DNA of 64,000 bases, taken from Ignelater luminosus. Lineage: Eukaryota > Arthropoda > Insecta > Coleoptera > Elateridae. Of the stretch, positions 25,911 through 36,099 are shown in pieces. The stretch is from the NCBI GenBank assembly GCA_011009095.1, contig VTPC01091067.1, forward strand, positions 81,793-145,792, given 5' to 3'. The position numbers and the translations under genes were made by a program. Each line of letters opens with the position of its first letter. The stretch's first letter is position 1. The notes beneath the pieces are model-generated. The model was not told where the DNA came from and ran no database searches. It saw nothing but the letters and a program-made list of their open reading frames with translations.

Positions 25911-27055
25911 AATGACTCGGCAGCGTTTCTTTGATATAATACAAGAATATAATAAAAGTGACATTAATGGCAAACTACAATAAGTCAAAAGCTTTTTGGC
26001 AAAATGCGAAAAATATACTTCCGAGAACAAGAAAGAGTTCAAGAATGTGTTGTCTCGTTTAAAAACCGAAATTAAGCGTAGATGGTTTTCTTCGCATTAC
26101 ATAAAAGAATTATTCTTGAAAACAAATGAGAGTTGGCTACGAGGCACTTTTAAAACACCACGGAGTCGACAAGAACTAGAACGTCCAAAAAAGAGTTTTA
26201 AGGAATCAAGTGAACGAAGCAATAGGCGTAAGACTGAACATCTTCGCACTAATACAGGTAGTAAAGAGTTAACTTATGCTGCTCGATTGTAGTTAAGAGC
26301 TGAGGGAAGAACAGACGCTTCTAAAGTTGTGCAAGACATGACTAAATCTCCTAAACGGGCAACTAAATATAGAAAGGCTTATTCGAGTAACACTCAAACA
26401 ACACAAATGACATCATTGCAAGCTCTTTCCATGTTTGTAGAGGCAAACTTTACACGTAGACAGTACAAGATTGTGAGGCACTATAATAAAAAGACTTATC
26501 CATGCTACACAATTTTTCAAAGAGAAAAGAAAAATTTTTATACAAATCCTGAGTCTTACCATGTTACCGAAACATGTGCAGAGGTAAATTTGCAAGACTT
26601 ATTAAATCGTATTGTCTCGCAACTTTCGTTACATCTAGAAGTTATTGGGAAGTTAAGTCTAGAGGATCGCAGTTCTTTAACATTGACGTACAAATGGGGA
26701 TGTGATGGATCACAACAAACCCAATTTAAACAAAAATTTGTTAACAGTTTGGACTCTGATGAAAATATTTTTCAATGCTCATGTGTGACATTGCGATTAA
26801 CATGTGGATTAGAAAAAAAAACGGTCTGGCAAAACCCCACACCTTCATCGCCGCGATATTGTTGACCTATCGGTATCATATTTGCCAAAGAGTCAACAGA
26901 TTTAATAAAAACAGAAACTCATATCACCTTAAAAGACCGCAAGTTTAACGTTAATCATAACATGTTATTTGCAATGGTAGGTGATGAAATATGCAGTGCT
27001 GCCACTCAAACGTTATCTACCATAAGATGTTATATATGTAGGTTAACGTAGACTT
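25911..27055 (+). pseudogene. Transib/RAG1-like transposase remnant
   Basis: From the ATG at 25911 (MTRQRFFDIIQEYN) through 27055, the plus strand reads, across a few stops: RRKTEHLRTNTGSKELTYAA, LRAEGRTDASKVVQDMTKSP, AEVNLQDLL, YKWGCDGSQQTQFKQKF, QNPTPSSPRYC and STIRCYICR. The (W)GCDGS block with a following KQKF, the PRPSSPR(F/Y)C block and the ...TxRCYxC zinc-knuckle text match my recollection of Transib-type transposases, relatives of the RAG1 catalytic core, where the CDG Asp is the first catalytic residue. Stops after GKLQ (25980), after YAARL (26290) and after PRYC (26863). The C-terminal catalytic region is absent: the sequence switches to a different transposase at about 27055. Confidence 0.6.
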
Positions 27056-27450
27056 AGTTCCTGCTTTAGCTGTTTTATTTCCTAATGAACTAATGGATCC
27101 AAATGTACTCCATAACAGAATATGGTTGTTACAAGATTTCGGAATCAATGTCCGACAGTTTTTTGTCAATATTTTCCCTTATCGACGGATAGGCAGAAGA
27201 GGTGCAGCAGAATGACCAGCTCGCCCACCGGATTTAAGTCAACTTGATTTTTTTTTCTGTGGGGCCATCTCAAAAGTAAAATTTATGTCGATATGCCGGA
27301 CGATATTGAAACTCTAAAAGACCGTATAAGAACAGAGATTAGAGCTGTCACACCAGAAATGATTTAAAATGCAATAAACGAATTTGAAAGACGACTTTAG
27401 CATTGCCAAGCTGTGAATGGTGTACACTCTGAACATCTTCTATGAACTGC
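27056..27450 (+). pseudogene. C-terminal fragment of an insect DDE transposase (HFEHLL family)
   Basis: Reads NELMDPNVLHNRIWLLQD, then FGINVRQFFVNIFP, RRIGRRGA, PARPPDLSQLDFFF, DDIETLKDRIRTEIRAVTPEM and CQAVNGVHSEHLL near 27442. This is the last third of a widespread insect Tc1/mariner-type transposase whose intact form has W(PS)PDLTPLDFFLWG and ends H(F)EHLL. Stops and a gap in the QDGAPPH block show it is dead. It directly abuts the Transib-like relic. Confidence 0.75.
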
Positions 27451-28726
27451 AGAGTGTAGTTAGACAAAATTTTCATTTCGTAACAGATGAATATTGAAAT
27501 AAACTTTCAAACAATTTTTTGCGTTTTAATCAAAATTTACTTACGCAAGCGTATCAAAGTTTTACATCATTGAAAAGAAAAAAACATTCTCTATCAAATG
27601 AATACAATAAAGGAATACCTTTCTTAGAAAACACAATTGAAGCGTTATTCGTTGCGCTTTTGTTTTTTAAAAAATAGTTATTTGGTATTGCTCTATAATA
27701 TAAAACTAAACACTAAACAACTTTTATAGGAAACATTTTTTCATAAAATACATATCTACTGAGATATATAGGATATTCCATACTTTTCGGGCACACTTTA
27801 TGTGTTTAATCATAAAATCATAGTTTTATTTTTTAAACATCATATTCAAGTGGATGAAAGCATTTTAAGTAATTTAACGGCAAAAAATAATTTTGGCCAA
27901 CTTTTCATTGCAAATACCCCCATGTGCAACGATTAAAACCTATAAATATTGAAATATTCAAATGTTTGTTACGTCTCTTCGAACCGACAATTTCTTTTTT
28001 TTGTTTCATAGCGTTCTGTATATTTAAGAAGATATCGTGAGTTCTTAAATCAACTAATAAAATAAAATAAATTAAATATTATTTCACTTTATTTTTTCCC
28101 CTTATACAAGTTAGAAACGAATCAGATTATTTTTATATATAATAATTTATTACTATAATACAAGATATAGAATTGATTTAAGTACCATTAGGAATCTTGC
28201 AGAAATTACAGTTTAAATTTTTTCTCGACTTGACACTTTTGCTCTAAATAATTTCAGGAGCGTAATTGGACATTTATAAAAATTTAGTAATAAACTCCTG
28301 TGACACATGAATTAATTCTATACCCGGTATAACTTTACAGTCAATTAATCATACATAGATAGTACTACACATATATAATTTCTGAATTCTTTCAACATGT
28401 ATATAACTTCAAAACATCAATGGTAATTCTGTACTTGTACATGTAATACTGCAACTCTACCGTGCAATATTAAAAACCTAGTATCTAAGAATGCTATGTT
28501 AAATACCTATAGCTTATTAAGTTTCAACATTGCTTGGCAGAACTGCATATTGTACTAGAATAATTAGGAATGATGTAGTGCAAAAAACTCGAATTTAGTA
28601 TCGAGGTCCCTAATTCTATCGTACCAGTTGTAACTAAAAACAAAAGCAACAAGCAAATTCCTGTTTTCCACTAGACAGTGAGTGCAGTTCAGTTTGTATC
28701 AAGAAAATCTTATTTCATCCATATTG
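27451..28726. other. AT-rich spacer
   Basis: No gene. Around 27775-27805 the text CATACTTTTCGGGCACACTTTA resembles the inverted-repeat end of Tc1/mariner-type elements and may be the right end of the element represented at 27056-27450. Confidence 0.35.
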
Positions 28727-29619
28727 TTATCCTCTTTCGTTGCGATTGTTTCCGTTTCCGCGATTATTATTTCTTGTATTACCATTTACCAAATTTTGCA
28801 CTACTTCAGCTACTACATCCACAATATCTCCAGTCGAATTCGCTACTGTTCTTGAAATATCTTGAGTAGTTCGTGCAACTAAATAATTGAAAGAATTAAA
28901 TAAAATAATGCGAAGATGATTTCTTTATATTTACCTTGAACGACGGTATTTGCAGCATCAGCGTTGTTTCTTCTACGATTTCCGGAATTTTGAGTTCCTC
29001 CATATCCTCTGCAATCTGCATTTTGAATTACACTGTCTGCATTTCCATTAATTTTCCTAACTTTAAAGTATGGAGCATTATTTTCAATTTTGTTTTTTAA
29101 ATTTAGCAGTTTAGAGAAACTTCTTTTTGCTCTGCCTCCGTAAAGAAACTTTTCTAAACTATCAAATGCATTTGCAGTGATATCCTGTTTTTCTAAATCC
29201 CTTTGTCTGTTTTCCTCGTCTTTTATGACATTGTAGTAGTAATTTCCAAGCACAGCAAATCCCTGAAATTCTTTTGAGATATCCATCATGTGGGGGTTAT
29301 TTTCAATTCGTTTAAAATTGTTTTTTGTTAAAGTTTTCAATTTATTTATTTCTATTTCTTTTATATCGCTAGCCTTCTGTTTTTGTATGTAAACGATTGC
29401 AGTTTTTTGCGGTTCTACAGGCATAGTTTTACTATAATTGAGTTTTTCCAAACTATAAGAACTGTTATCTATATCATAAAATGCTGTTTGATCATAAATG
29501 TAAGAAAAGTCTTTATAATCATTTTTGATTGAAGTAACTGGAGCTCCATTTGGAATGGCATTTTTAAATTTGATATGGTAATCATCAATTTTGCTGTTAT
29601 AAGTGGATAGACCCAAAAC
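28727..29619 (-). CDS. Secreted furin-site protein, paralog A (exons 2-3)
   Basis: Family not recognised. Exon 2 is 29619-28935, opening right after acceptor TTTGAAG| with VLGLSTYNSKIDD; exon 3 is 28878-28727, joined by a 56-nt phase-1 intron (CAA-G|GTAAAT ... TTTAG|TT-GCA). Together they code for 278 residues without a start Met, so a 5' exon with a signal peptide is missing. Shared with paralog B: NGAP, GYKD/DYKDF, IENNPHMMDI, QGF.....YYY, and GGRAKR|SF, a proprotein-convertase site (R-x-K-R), at residue 166 of this part. Then come LNLKNKIENNAPY, KINGNADS and NADCRG with the only cysteine, and a C-terminal tail rich in Asn, Arg and Gly ending GNNRNERG. No first exon is visible nearby; 52090-52146 is phase-compatible. 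Confidence 0.7.
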
Positions 29620-32600
29620 CTTCAAATAGAAAAAAAAGGAAATATAAAGTATCTAATACAAGAACAAATAAAACATGAAGAATAGCTTAAGTGTTTGATA
29701 TGCATATCGGTTAAAGAGACTTACTTTTTTGATAATTACGTAAATCGAGTTAATTAATATTAGAAACTTTTTTGTTAATAAGAAAGATAGTTTGCAATAG
29801 TTAGAAGAAAAATCAAATGCAATCTTCTAATTATAATATTGTAAATCTCGAAGAAGACAAAACACACTACTTTTACTTTATTTAGTATTTCATGTAGACA
29901 ACTGGGCGATAAGAGTTCATGAATTAGTATAGCAGAGCAACATCGCGTTTTTGCTACTTCTGATTACGTTTGTCTTTCTGCTTGGCACAGATTTTTTTTA
30001 TACCTCACTTGATCTTGTAATTATTTAATGATGTTTCCCCGCTCTCCATTGTTTTTAAAGTATTCTTAAAGATTTTCTGTCAAAAAATGTGTTCCTTTCT
30101 AGCCTCTTTTTTCCTTTTATTTTGTAATATTTAACGGAGCCAAAGCTTCTATCAACAACAATAATTTCATAGACATAAAACAAAATCTAGTAGACAACCA
30201 CGGTTTGAAATTATTATTGCTAGTCATATTTTGCAAATTTCTTGTTGCCAATTGAAAAATTTGAATTAAATAGAAAATGCATTGCCTATATGGGAGTAAG
30301 AATTCATCTCCCAGTAACATAGCAAACTAATCATTACTTAACATTAGTGGAACGCCTAGGACCGCACCGTCCATATGAAGGAGACGTTTAACACGCAATA
30401 GTGCCAAATGTCGAAAGGTGCCGTGAGGTAACACGCTACGAAGTTTTTCAATTTAAAGAATGATGAAATAAAGTACTGGGGATTCCTTCTTTCTACAAAG
30501 ACACTTATGAGATTTAGCACGGGCCTGGAAACGCTGTACCATAAATATCTGTTTGGTAGATAACTTTTTAATAAAGCAGAATCTAAATAATGCTTGCAAC
30601 CAGGAATAGGCAGCAAATGGTAGCACTGGCTTAACAAACTAAAATGTCTTAACTTACAGTGGCGTGTAACCACAGTTATTATTCCTGGACACAACCAATA
30701 AAATTTTTAAATATTAGAACATTTCAAGATCTTTGAATTTATAGAAAGCAACAGACTGGACTAAAACACGATTGTTGGACTTCTAAAGACTAGCATGATG
30801 ATGAATACACTGCTGCCATAATGTTGTTAGAAATAGTTGTAAACACTGTAAAAGCTTCCAATCTAGAGATTGATCACCAGCTCTGGCAACATTGGTTATA
30901 GCTTCTGTTCATCATCTTTTCCCCATTTTTGACTAATTCTGATAAAATTTAATGTCATCTGTTGGTTGATGATGTTTGCTAATAATAGAAAACCATAAAT
31001 TTCTTTCTGCCATCTAATCAATTTGATTGTTTTCTGTTTTTATTTATGTACCTTTTTAGACAAATCAACTGCATCATAGCGACATGACATATTCACTGTT
31101 ATCTTTGCTTTTTTGTAAGAGAAGCTGGCGCTCTTTTAAGCTCTTTGCCCTTTTAGCCTGAGGATGTAAGTATAGGATACAGCAGTGCAATGTCTTTGTG
31201 AATAAATGGAGTTTTCTAAATTAAATTGATGAAAGCACGGTGGAAGCGATGATGACGGAACTTGATAGTGATGGTGGAACGGTGATGGTAGTGGCAGCGA
31301 TGGTATTCGGTTGGCAGCTGGAGTCGATTGGCCATAGTTTGTCATTAAGAGGATCTGACTAAATTAGTTAGAAACTAGATTAATCAGCTCTTACGCCTTC
31401 AAATTGTACTGATTGTAATTATTCACGCCATTTCCTTTTTTTACTTGTTGGAAAGAGTTTTAATAAATTCAGAGTTATTTGACTGGTTATTGTACGCAAT
31501 ATTTTTTCAATCTTTTAAAGTAAAGAAATTTACAGTCCGTTATTTTTCCAAAAGAGCTTTTAGACTGTTGCCTTGTGCATACTTTAAAACATAGCTAGCA
31601 TTGCCAAGTTATTGTTTATTGTTTTTGTTTCTTCCTCGTGCTGGTGAATTCTACAGCTTTAATTTTTACAATATTGGAGTAGACGTCCCGATCTCAATTA
31701 TTAAAACCAAGTTTATCAAGTTTTAATATTCTTTTTACGTTTTAAGTATTTCGATTTGCCAACTAATTATTTTTCTGCTGAAATAGGACTTTCCGTTTCT
31801 TTATATATAATAGCATTTTCTGTAATTAGCATTGTGAATGACTTGCATCATAATGATTAATAGAAAGTTAAAATTTTAACAACCTGATTGGTTAATTGCA
31901 AAATCAGTCGTGCCAATGGATTTGGTTTATTTTGTGCCACCGACACAAACAGTGGCACGTTAATATAGGCTCCAGTTTAGGCATTATTCTCCATAAACTT
32001 CAAATGGCAGCAGTTCTTTGTCTTTAATTTTGGTGGTTAAGAAAAAGAAGGTAAGGAAGAAATCTTCTTTCAATGAAATTGATTAAGTATCTACATACAG
32101 CTGTACAAAAAAGATTTGGTTTAACAGTATCACAATTGACATTTAAATTAAGCTTGATTTGAACACGGATAGAATGTTTATTTTATATTGTCTCGGCTTT
32201 TTATGTTTTTAGAAATGTAAAAATAAATTAAATAGAATTGAATTTAGTAAAAAATACAAATAGTCTTAAAAATAGTTGTGGTTTGTATTATGAAACCGAA
32301 GCTGAAGCTTAATTGTGCGTAAGCTAGAAAGTAAAACAATAGAATTGATAACTTACTGAAGAGGTCTTAAATACGTCATAATGACGGATAATTATAAGGC
32401 AAAAGCTACATATAATTAAACTAAAGCAAAGTTTAATTATTTCTTAAACTTTTTTTTTGCGAGTACAAATAACACTTTCAGGAGGGCTTAGTCCTTTCTG
32501 ACATTCCGTTAGAACTGTTATTTGTTCTTCGAAGATTCAATTTACATCTTGGCTTATTAATTCAAGTCACTGTTACTTATAGTCTATGATTTTTTCGACC

Positions 32601-33020
32601 TTTTTATGTATCTGTTTGTATTTGTATTTACTTACTGTTAGCAAACAGTGAGCAAAATCTTCGAAGTTAGCATGATAGATTTTTGAGAAATATAAATGGT
32701 ACTGTTCTACTGTGATCTGCACTTAATAAAATCGGCTGCTGAAAAATACTTAATGCAGTATTCCTTTGATAGCAATTGTTCTTAAATTTAGCAGTTTGTT
32801 TGCAGTTTGAATACTTTTTTTAATATTGTTGGCATAACTTTAATAATAAAACAAAAAATTAAACTAGTTGTTGCAAACTTTAATAAACACAACAATACAC
32901 GAAAAACCAATTACTTACTAAAACAATGACTGTAAAAGTCTAAAGGAACTTCAGAAATTAGGATAATTCAAACTACACCAAATAAGAGTTGTTATAAACA
33001 AAACTCAAGCAAATTAATCC
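29620..33020. other. Spacer between the two paralogs
   Basis: No coding exon found, including no signal-peptide exon for paralog A. Frames such as 30356-30694 and 31136-31345 (minus) show no conserved text. Confidence 0.35.
30880..30975 (-). repeat. Dispersed repeat copy 2
   Basis: Reverse complement matches 19057-19136: ATCATCAACCAACAGATG at one end and GCTATAACCAATGTTGCCAGAG at the other, with diverged middle. Confidence 0.6.
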
Positions 33021-34137
33021 TTATTCTTGTTGAAATCCTCTTCCATTACGATTGTTACCGGTTCGACGATTACTGCTTCTTCTGCCATTTCTAAGTCTCA
33101 AGTTTTCTGCTGCTTCAGATGCAGCATTTGCCGCGTCATTTGCCGCGCCTTCAGCAGCTCCTACGGCTAATAAGAAAAACTACATGTTACAATCTAAAAA
33201 GTAAAATTTCTTATTTACCTTGATCGATTCCGTTTCCAGCTCCACCAACTCCACCATTACCTCCATCACCATTTCCATTACCTCGATTTCTGCAATCTGC
33301 ATTAAAAACCACGCTGCTATCTGAATTTCCATTAATCTTCCTGTCTTTAACGTATGCAGCATTATCCTCTTTTTTACTTCTCAAGTTTAACATTCTAGCG
33401 AAACTTCTTTTTGCTCTTCCTCCATGAGGAAAATCTTCTGGATTCTCAACTGTATTAGCATCGAGACCTTGTTCTTCTATTTCTTCCCGTCTTTTTTCTT
33501 CTTCTATCATTACTTCATAATCATATTCAGGTTGGTAGTAATACTGTCGAAACAAGGGAAATCCTTGAACTTGAGCAGGAATTCCCATTATATAAGGGTT
33601 AGTTTCAATACGTGGACCAGTAAAATCACTTTCAGGAGGTACCCAATAAGCCACTATAGTGTCTGAGTCAGTTCTAATCTCTTCTTCTTGTTCGTTACTT
33701 TTCTGATTCTTTTCGTTACTTTTCTGATTCTCTTCGTTACTCGTTTGACTTTCCTCAATCATTTCTGTAGTTTGTTGCACTTCCTCGGGTATACCAGTAG
33801 TTATTTCAGCAGTCTGAATGTTAGCTGCATAAAAAGCTTTTTCCAAATCATAATAGCTACCTCCCATATAGTAACGACTATCAGGATCGTACAATGATCT
33901 TGGATCGTATATGTAATAGTAATAAGGTGCACTTAAATCATATCCACTTCCCAAACCATACATGCTTCTCATATCGTAAAACTTTTCTAAATTTTCGGAA
34001 GAGGAGCCAATTGTAATTTCATCTAGGTCTTTATAACCACCTTCGATTGGAAGGATTGGAGCACCATTAGATATGTCATTTTCATTTTTGGCGTAGGAGT
34101 CTTCATGTTTGCTTTTAATAGTGGATTTGCCCAACAC
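33021..34137 (-). CDS. Secreted furin-site protein, paralog B (exons 2-3)
   Basis: Family not recognised. Exon 2 is 34137-33219 (acceptor GATTTTAAG|GTG), exon 3 is 33166-33021, with a 52-nt phase-1 intron; 354 codons plus stop. Layout: VLGKSTIKSKHEDS, NDISNGAP, a Tyr-rich stretch (YYYYIYDPRSLYDPDSRYY), an acidic low-complexity block with SNEENQKSNEKNQKSNEQ repeats, IETNPYIMGI, QGFPLFRQYYY, then GGRAKR|SFARMLNLRSKK, KINGNSDS, NADCRNRG (single Cys), a Gly/Asn run, an Ala-rich helix in exon 3 and the basic end NRRTGNNRNGRGFQQE. If joined to the signal-peptide exon at 52090-52146 the protein is 373 residues with the furin-type cut near residue 263. Longer than paralog A mainly through the acidic/Tyr-rich middle. 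Confidence 0.75.
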
Positions 34138-34140
34138 CTT

Positions 34141-36090
34141 AAAATCAAAAAGAGAAGTAAGGTAATGCAGCACCAAATATAATATAAAGAACGGTTATTT
34201 AATTATTTATCAAAAAAATTCTAAAATAATGTAAGACTCTAATATTCTATTCTCAAACAAAAATTATTATTGCTGGACAGTTACAGTTATTGGGATAAAG
34301 GAAGTTGATATTTTGAGATGACAATGGATATAATATTTCTGTTACACCTAAAATATTTAGAAATTTAAAAATTTATTTAAATATAAAAATTAAATTTTAA
34401 CACATCGATGACTTTCAAGTACGTCATGATATCTTACAGGTTTAATAACAAAATTTGAATAAATTTTCTCAGTTCAATTCTCTTTTACAAATCACGTGTT
34501 ACATATTGTACATTCACAACTTTAGGGTAGTTATTTTTTTTCTTGTCGAACTTTCGACTTATATATTAGAGTAAAAGTTATATAAAGAACTGCGAATTTC
34601 TACATACTATAACGGGCTCAATCGTTATGTTATTTTGTAGAGTATCTGCTAGTTCGGAATTCGTCATTTATCCATGCTGTAAGCTTGTCATGCATGGAAG
34701 TTTCAACTTGTATTAGTTATGAAACGACGGAAAAGATCTATTTGACTGTAGTCCTATCGAGAAGGTCGAGGCCAATCAAATCTAACCCAGACGCGTTTCA
34801 TCCGGTTGTTGAGGTTTAAGGGGATCGTAGAGATCAAACGGTTAAATAGATGTCCTTAAGGGTAGTTTGAATATTGTTCAGAAAATCAAGGTTTATCGTT
34901 TTTCGCAACGTTATTTAGGTGGAGTCTTCAGGATGGAAACTTATGTTCTTAATTGTCAGTTTTCTTTTTCTGGTGTTATTATTATTACGTAACTACCATG
35001 ATAGTCAAATCGAAGTTAGAAATAAGTCGAACAGCTTTTTGCAAATGCTATGAGCGCTTTAAAGATTCTTCCCATTACTTTTAGTTCAATTATTAAATTA
35101 CTTATTTTATCGTATGTTTAAATCAAACTTTTAAATTACATTTCAGGACTTACAGGATTCTACAGTTTTGTAAAGGATCTGTACGTGATTTAACTAGAAA
35201 TAATAAATCTTTCTGTTATCTTTACAAGTGTCATGATCTCAGTTACTTGAGCTGTATCAATTTTCTATCAAATCCTACAAAGACAAAGGTTACATTAGTA
35301 TTAACTTTCCATTTTGTCTGGCTAAGATTGAGACATCTTAGAATTTGACCTATTATCAGATAAAAAGGTAAAAGATAAAACGAACTACTTATAGGTATTA
35401 CATACATACAGAACTATCCGGCGATAGATTCACAAATAATATAATGACGTCAGATCTGATCTCTAACTTCCTTGCTAACCAATTTATTCAACAGTTAGAC
35501 ACCGTTCCTTTAGTTCGTTATTATTCCTAATAGCAATAATCAATAACGTCGTTTATATTTGTTTGCATTTTTAACACAGACCATCATTTAATAAGAGCAA
35601 TGATTGCTATATGTTTAATGTGAAAATTATTGTTTAATAGCTTTCAAGCAAAATGTTATATCATTGAAAATCATACAAAACGAGTTATTCTTTGTATCAA
35701 AACCAAGTATGTGATCCATGGCTTTTTATCTTTCTTATTTTTTGTTTTTTATATTTTATCATCAGGCTTCATCTGTGGAAAACAAGAATTTTTCAAAAAA
35801 GTATTTTTACGTGTTTTTGCTAAGTTACCTGTAACATTATTTCTTTATCGCCATTTTACATTTTTATTTTATTACGGAAATTTCAATATACGATTTTGAA
35901 AAGAGAGGATTTTTCTTTTTAGCAAATATCTTGTAAAACGTGAGAGTTTTGGAAAAAACGAAATCGTTAAATAATTAAACTTTAAAAAAGGCAGATTTCT
36001 TTTGATTTGACTCCGTACCATTTAGGGCATCATCAACAATCAAACTAAAGACCATTACTAACTAATTCTTTTTATGGAAAAAGATTTTTC
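34141..36090. other. Spacer upstream of paralog B
   Basis: No coding exon recognised. 35910-35990 is a diverged relative of the foldback arm at 22155-22235 (listed separately). If the 52-kb exon belongs to paralog B, this is part of its first intron. Confidence 0.35.
35910..35990. repeat. Diverged relative of the 21.4-22.3 kb foldback arm
   Basis: TTTAGCAAATATCTTGTAAAACGTGAGAGTTTTGGAAAAAACGAAA-like text here aligns with TTTAGCAAATATCTAGTAAG, CCGTGAACTTTTTTGAAAAA in the right arm of the foldback. Similarity over about 80 bp with several substitutions. Confidence 0.45.
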
Positions 36091-36099
36091 TAATTGCTT

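Noticed and set aside
30117..30320. Possible signal-peptide exon for paralog A (MSMKLLLLIEALAPLN)
   Set aside because: No GT donor follows in a usable phase and the frame runs into a stop.
34740..34800. tRNA or SINE-like box B (GGTCGAGGCC)
   Set aside because: No matching box A at the right distance and no cloverleaf pairing found.
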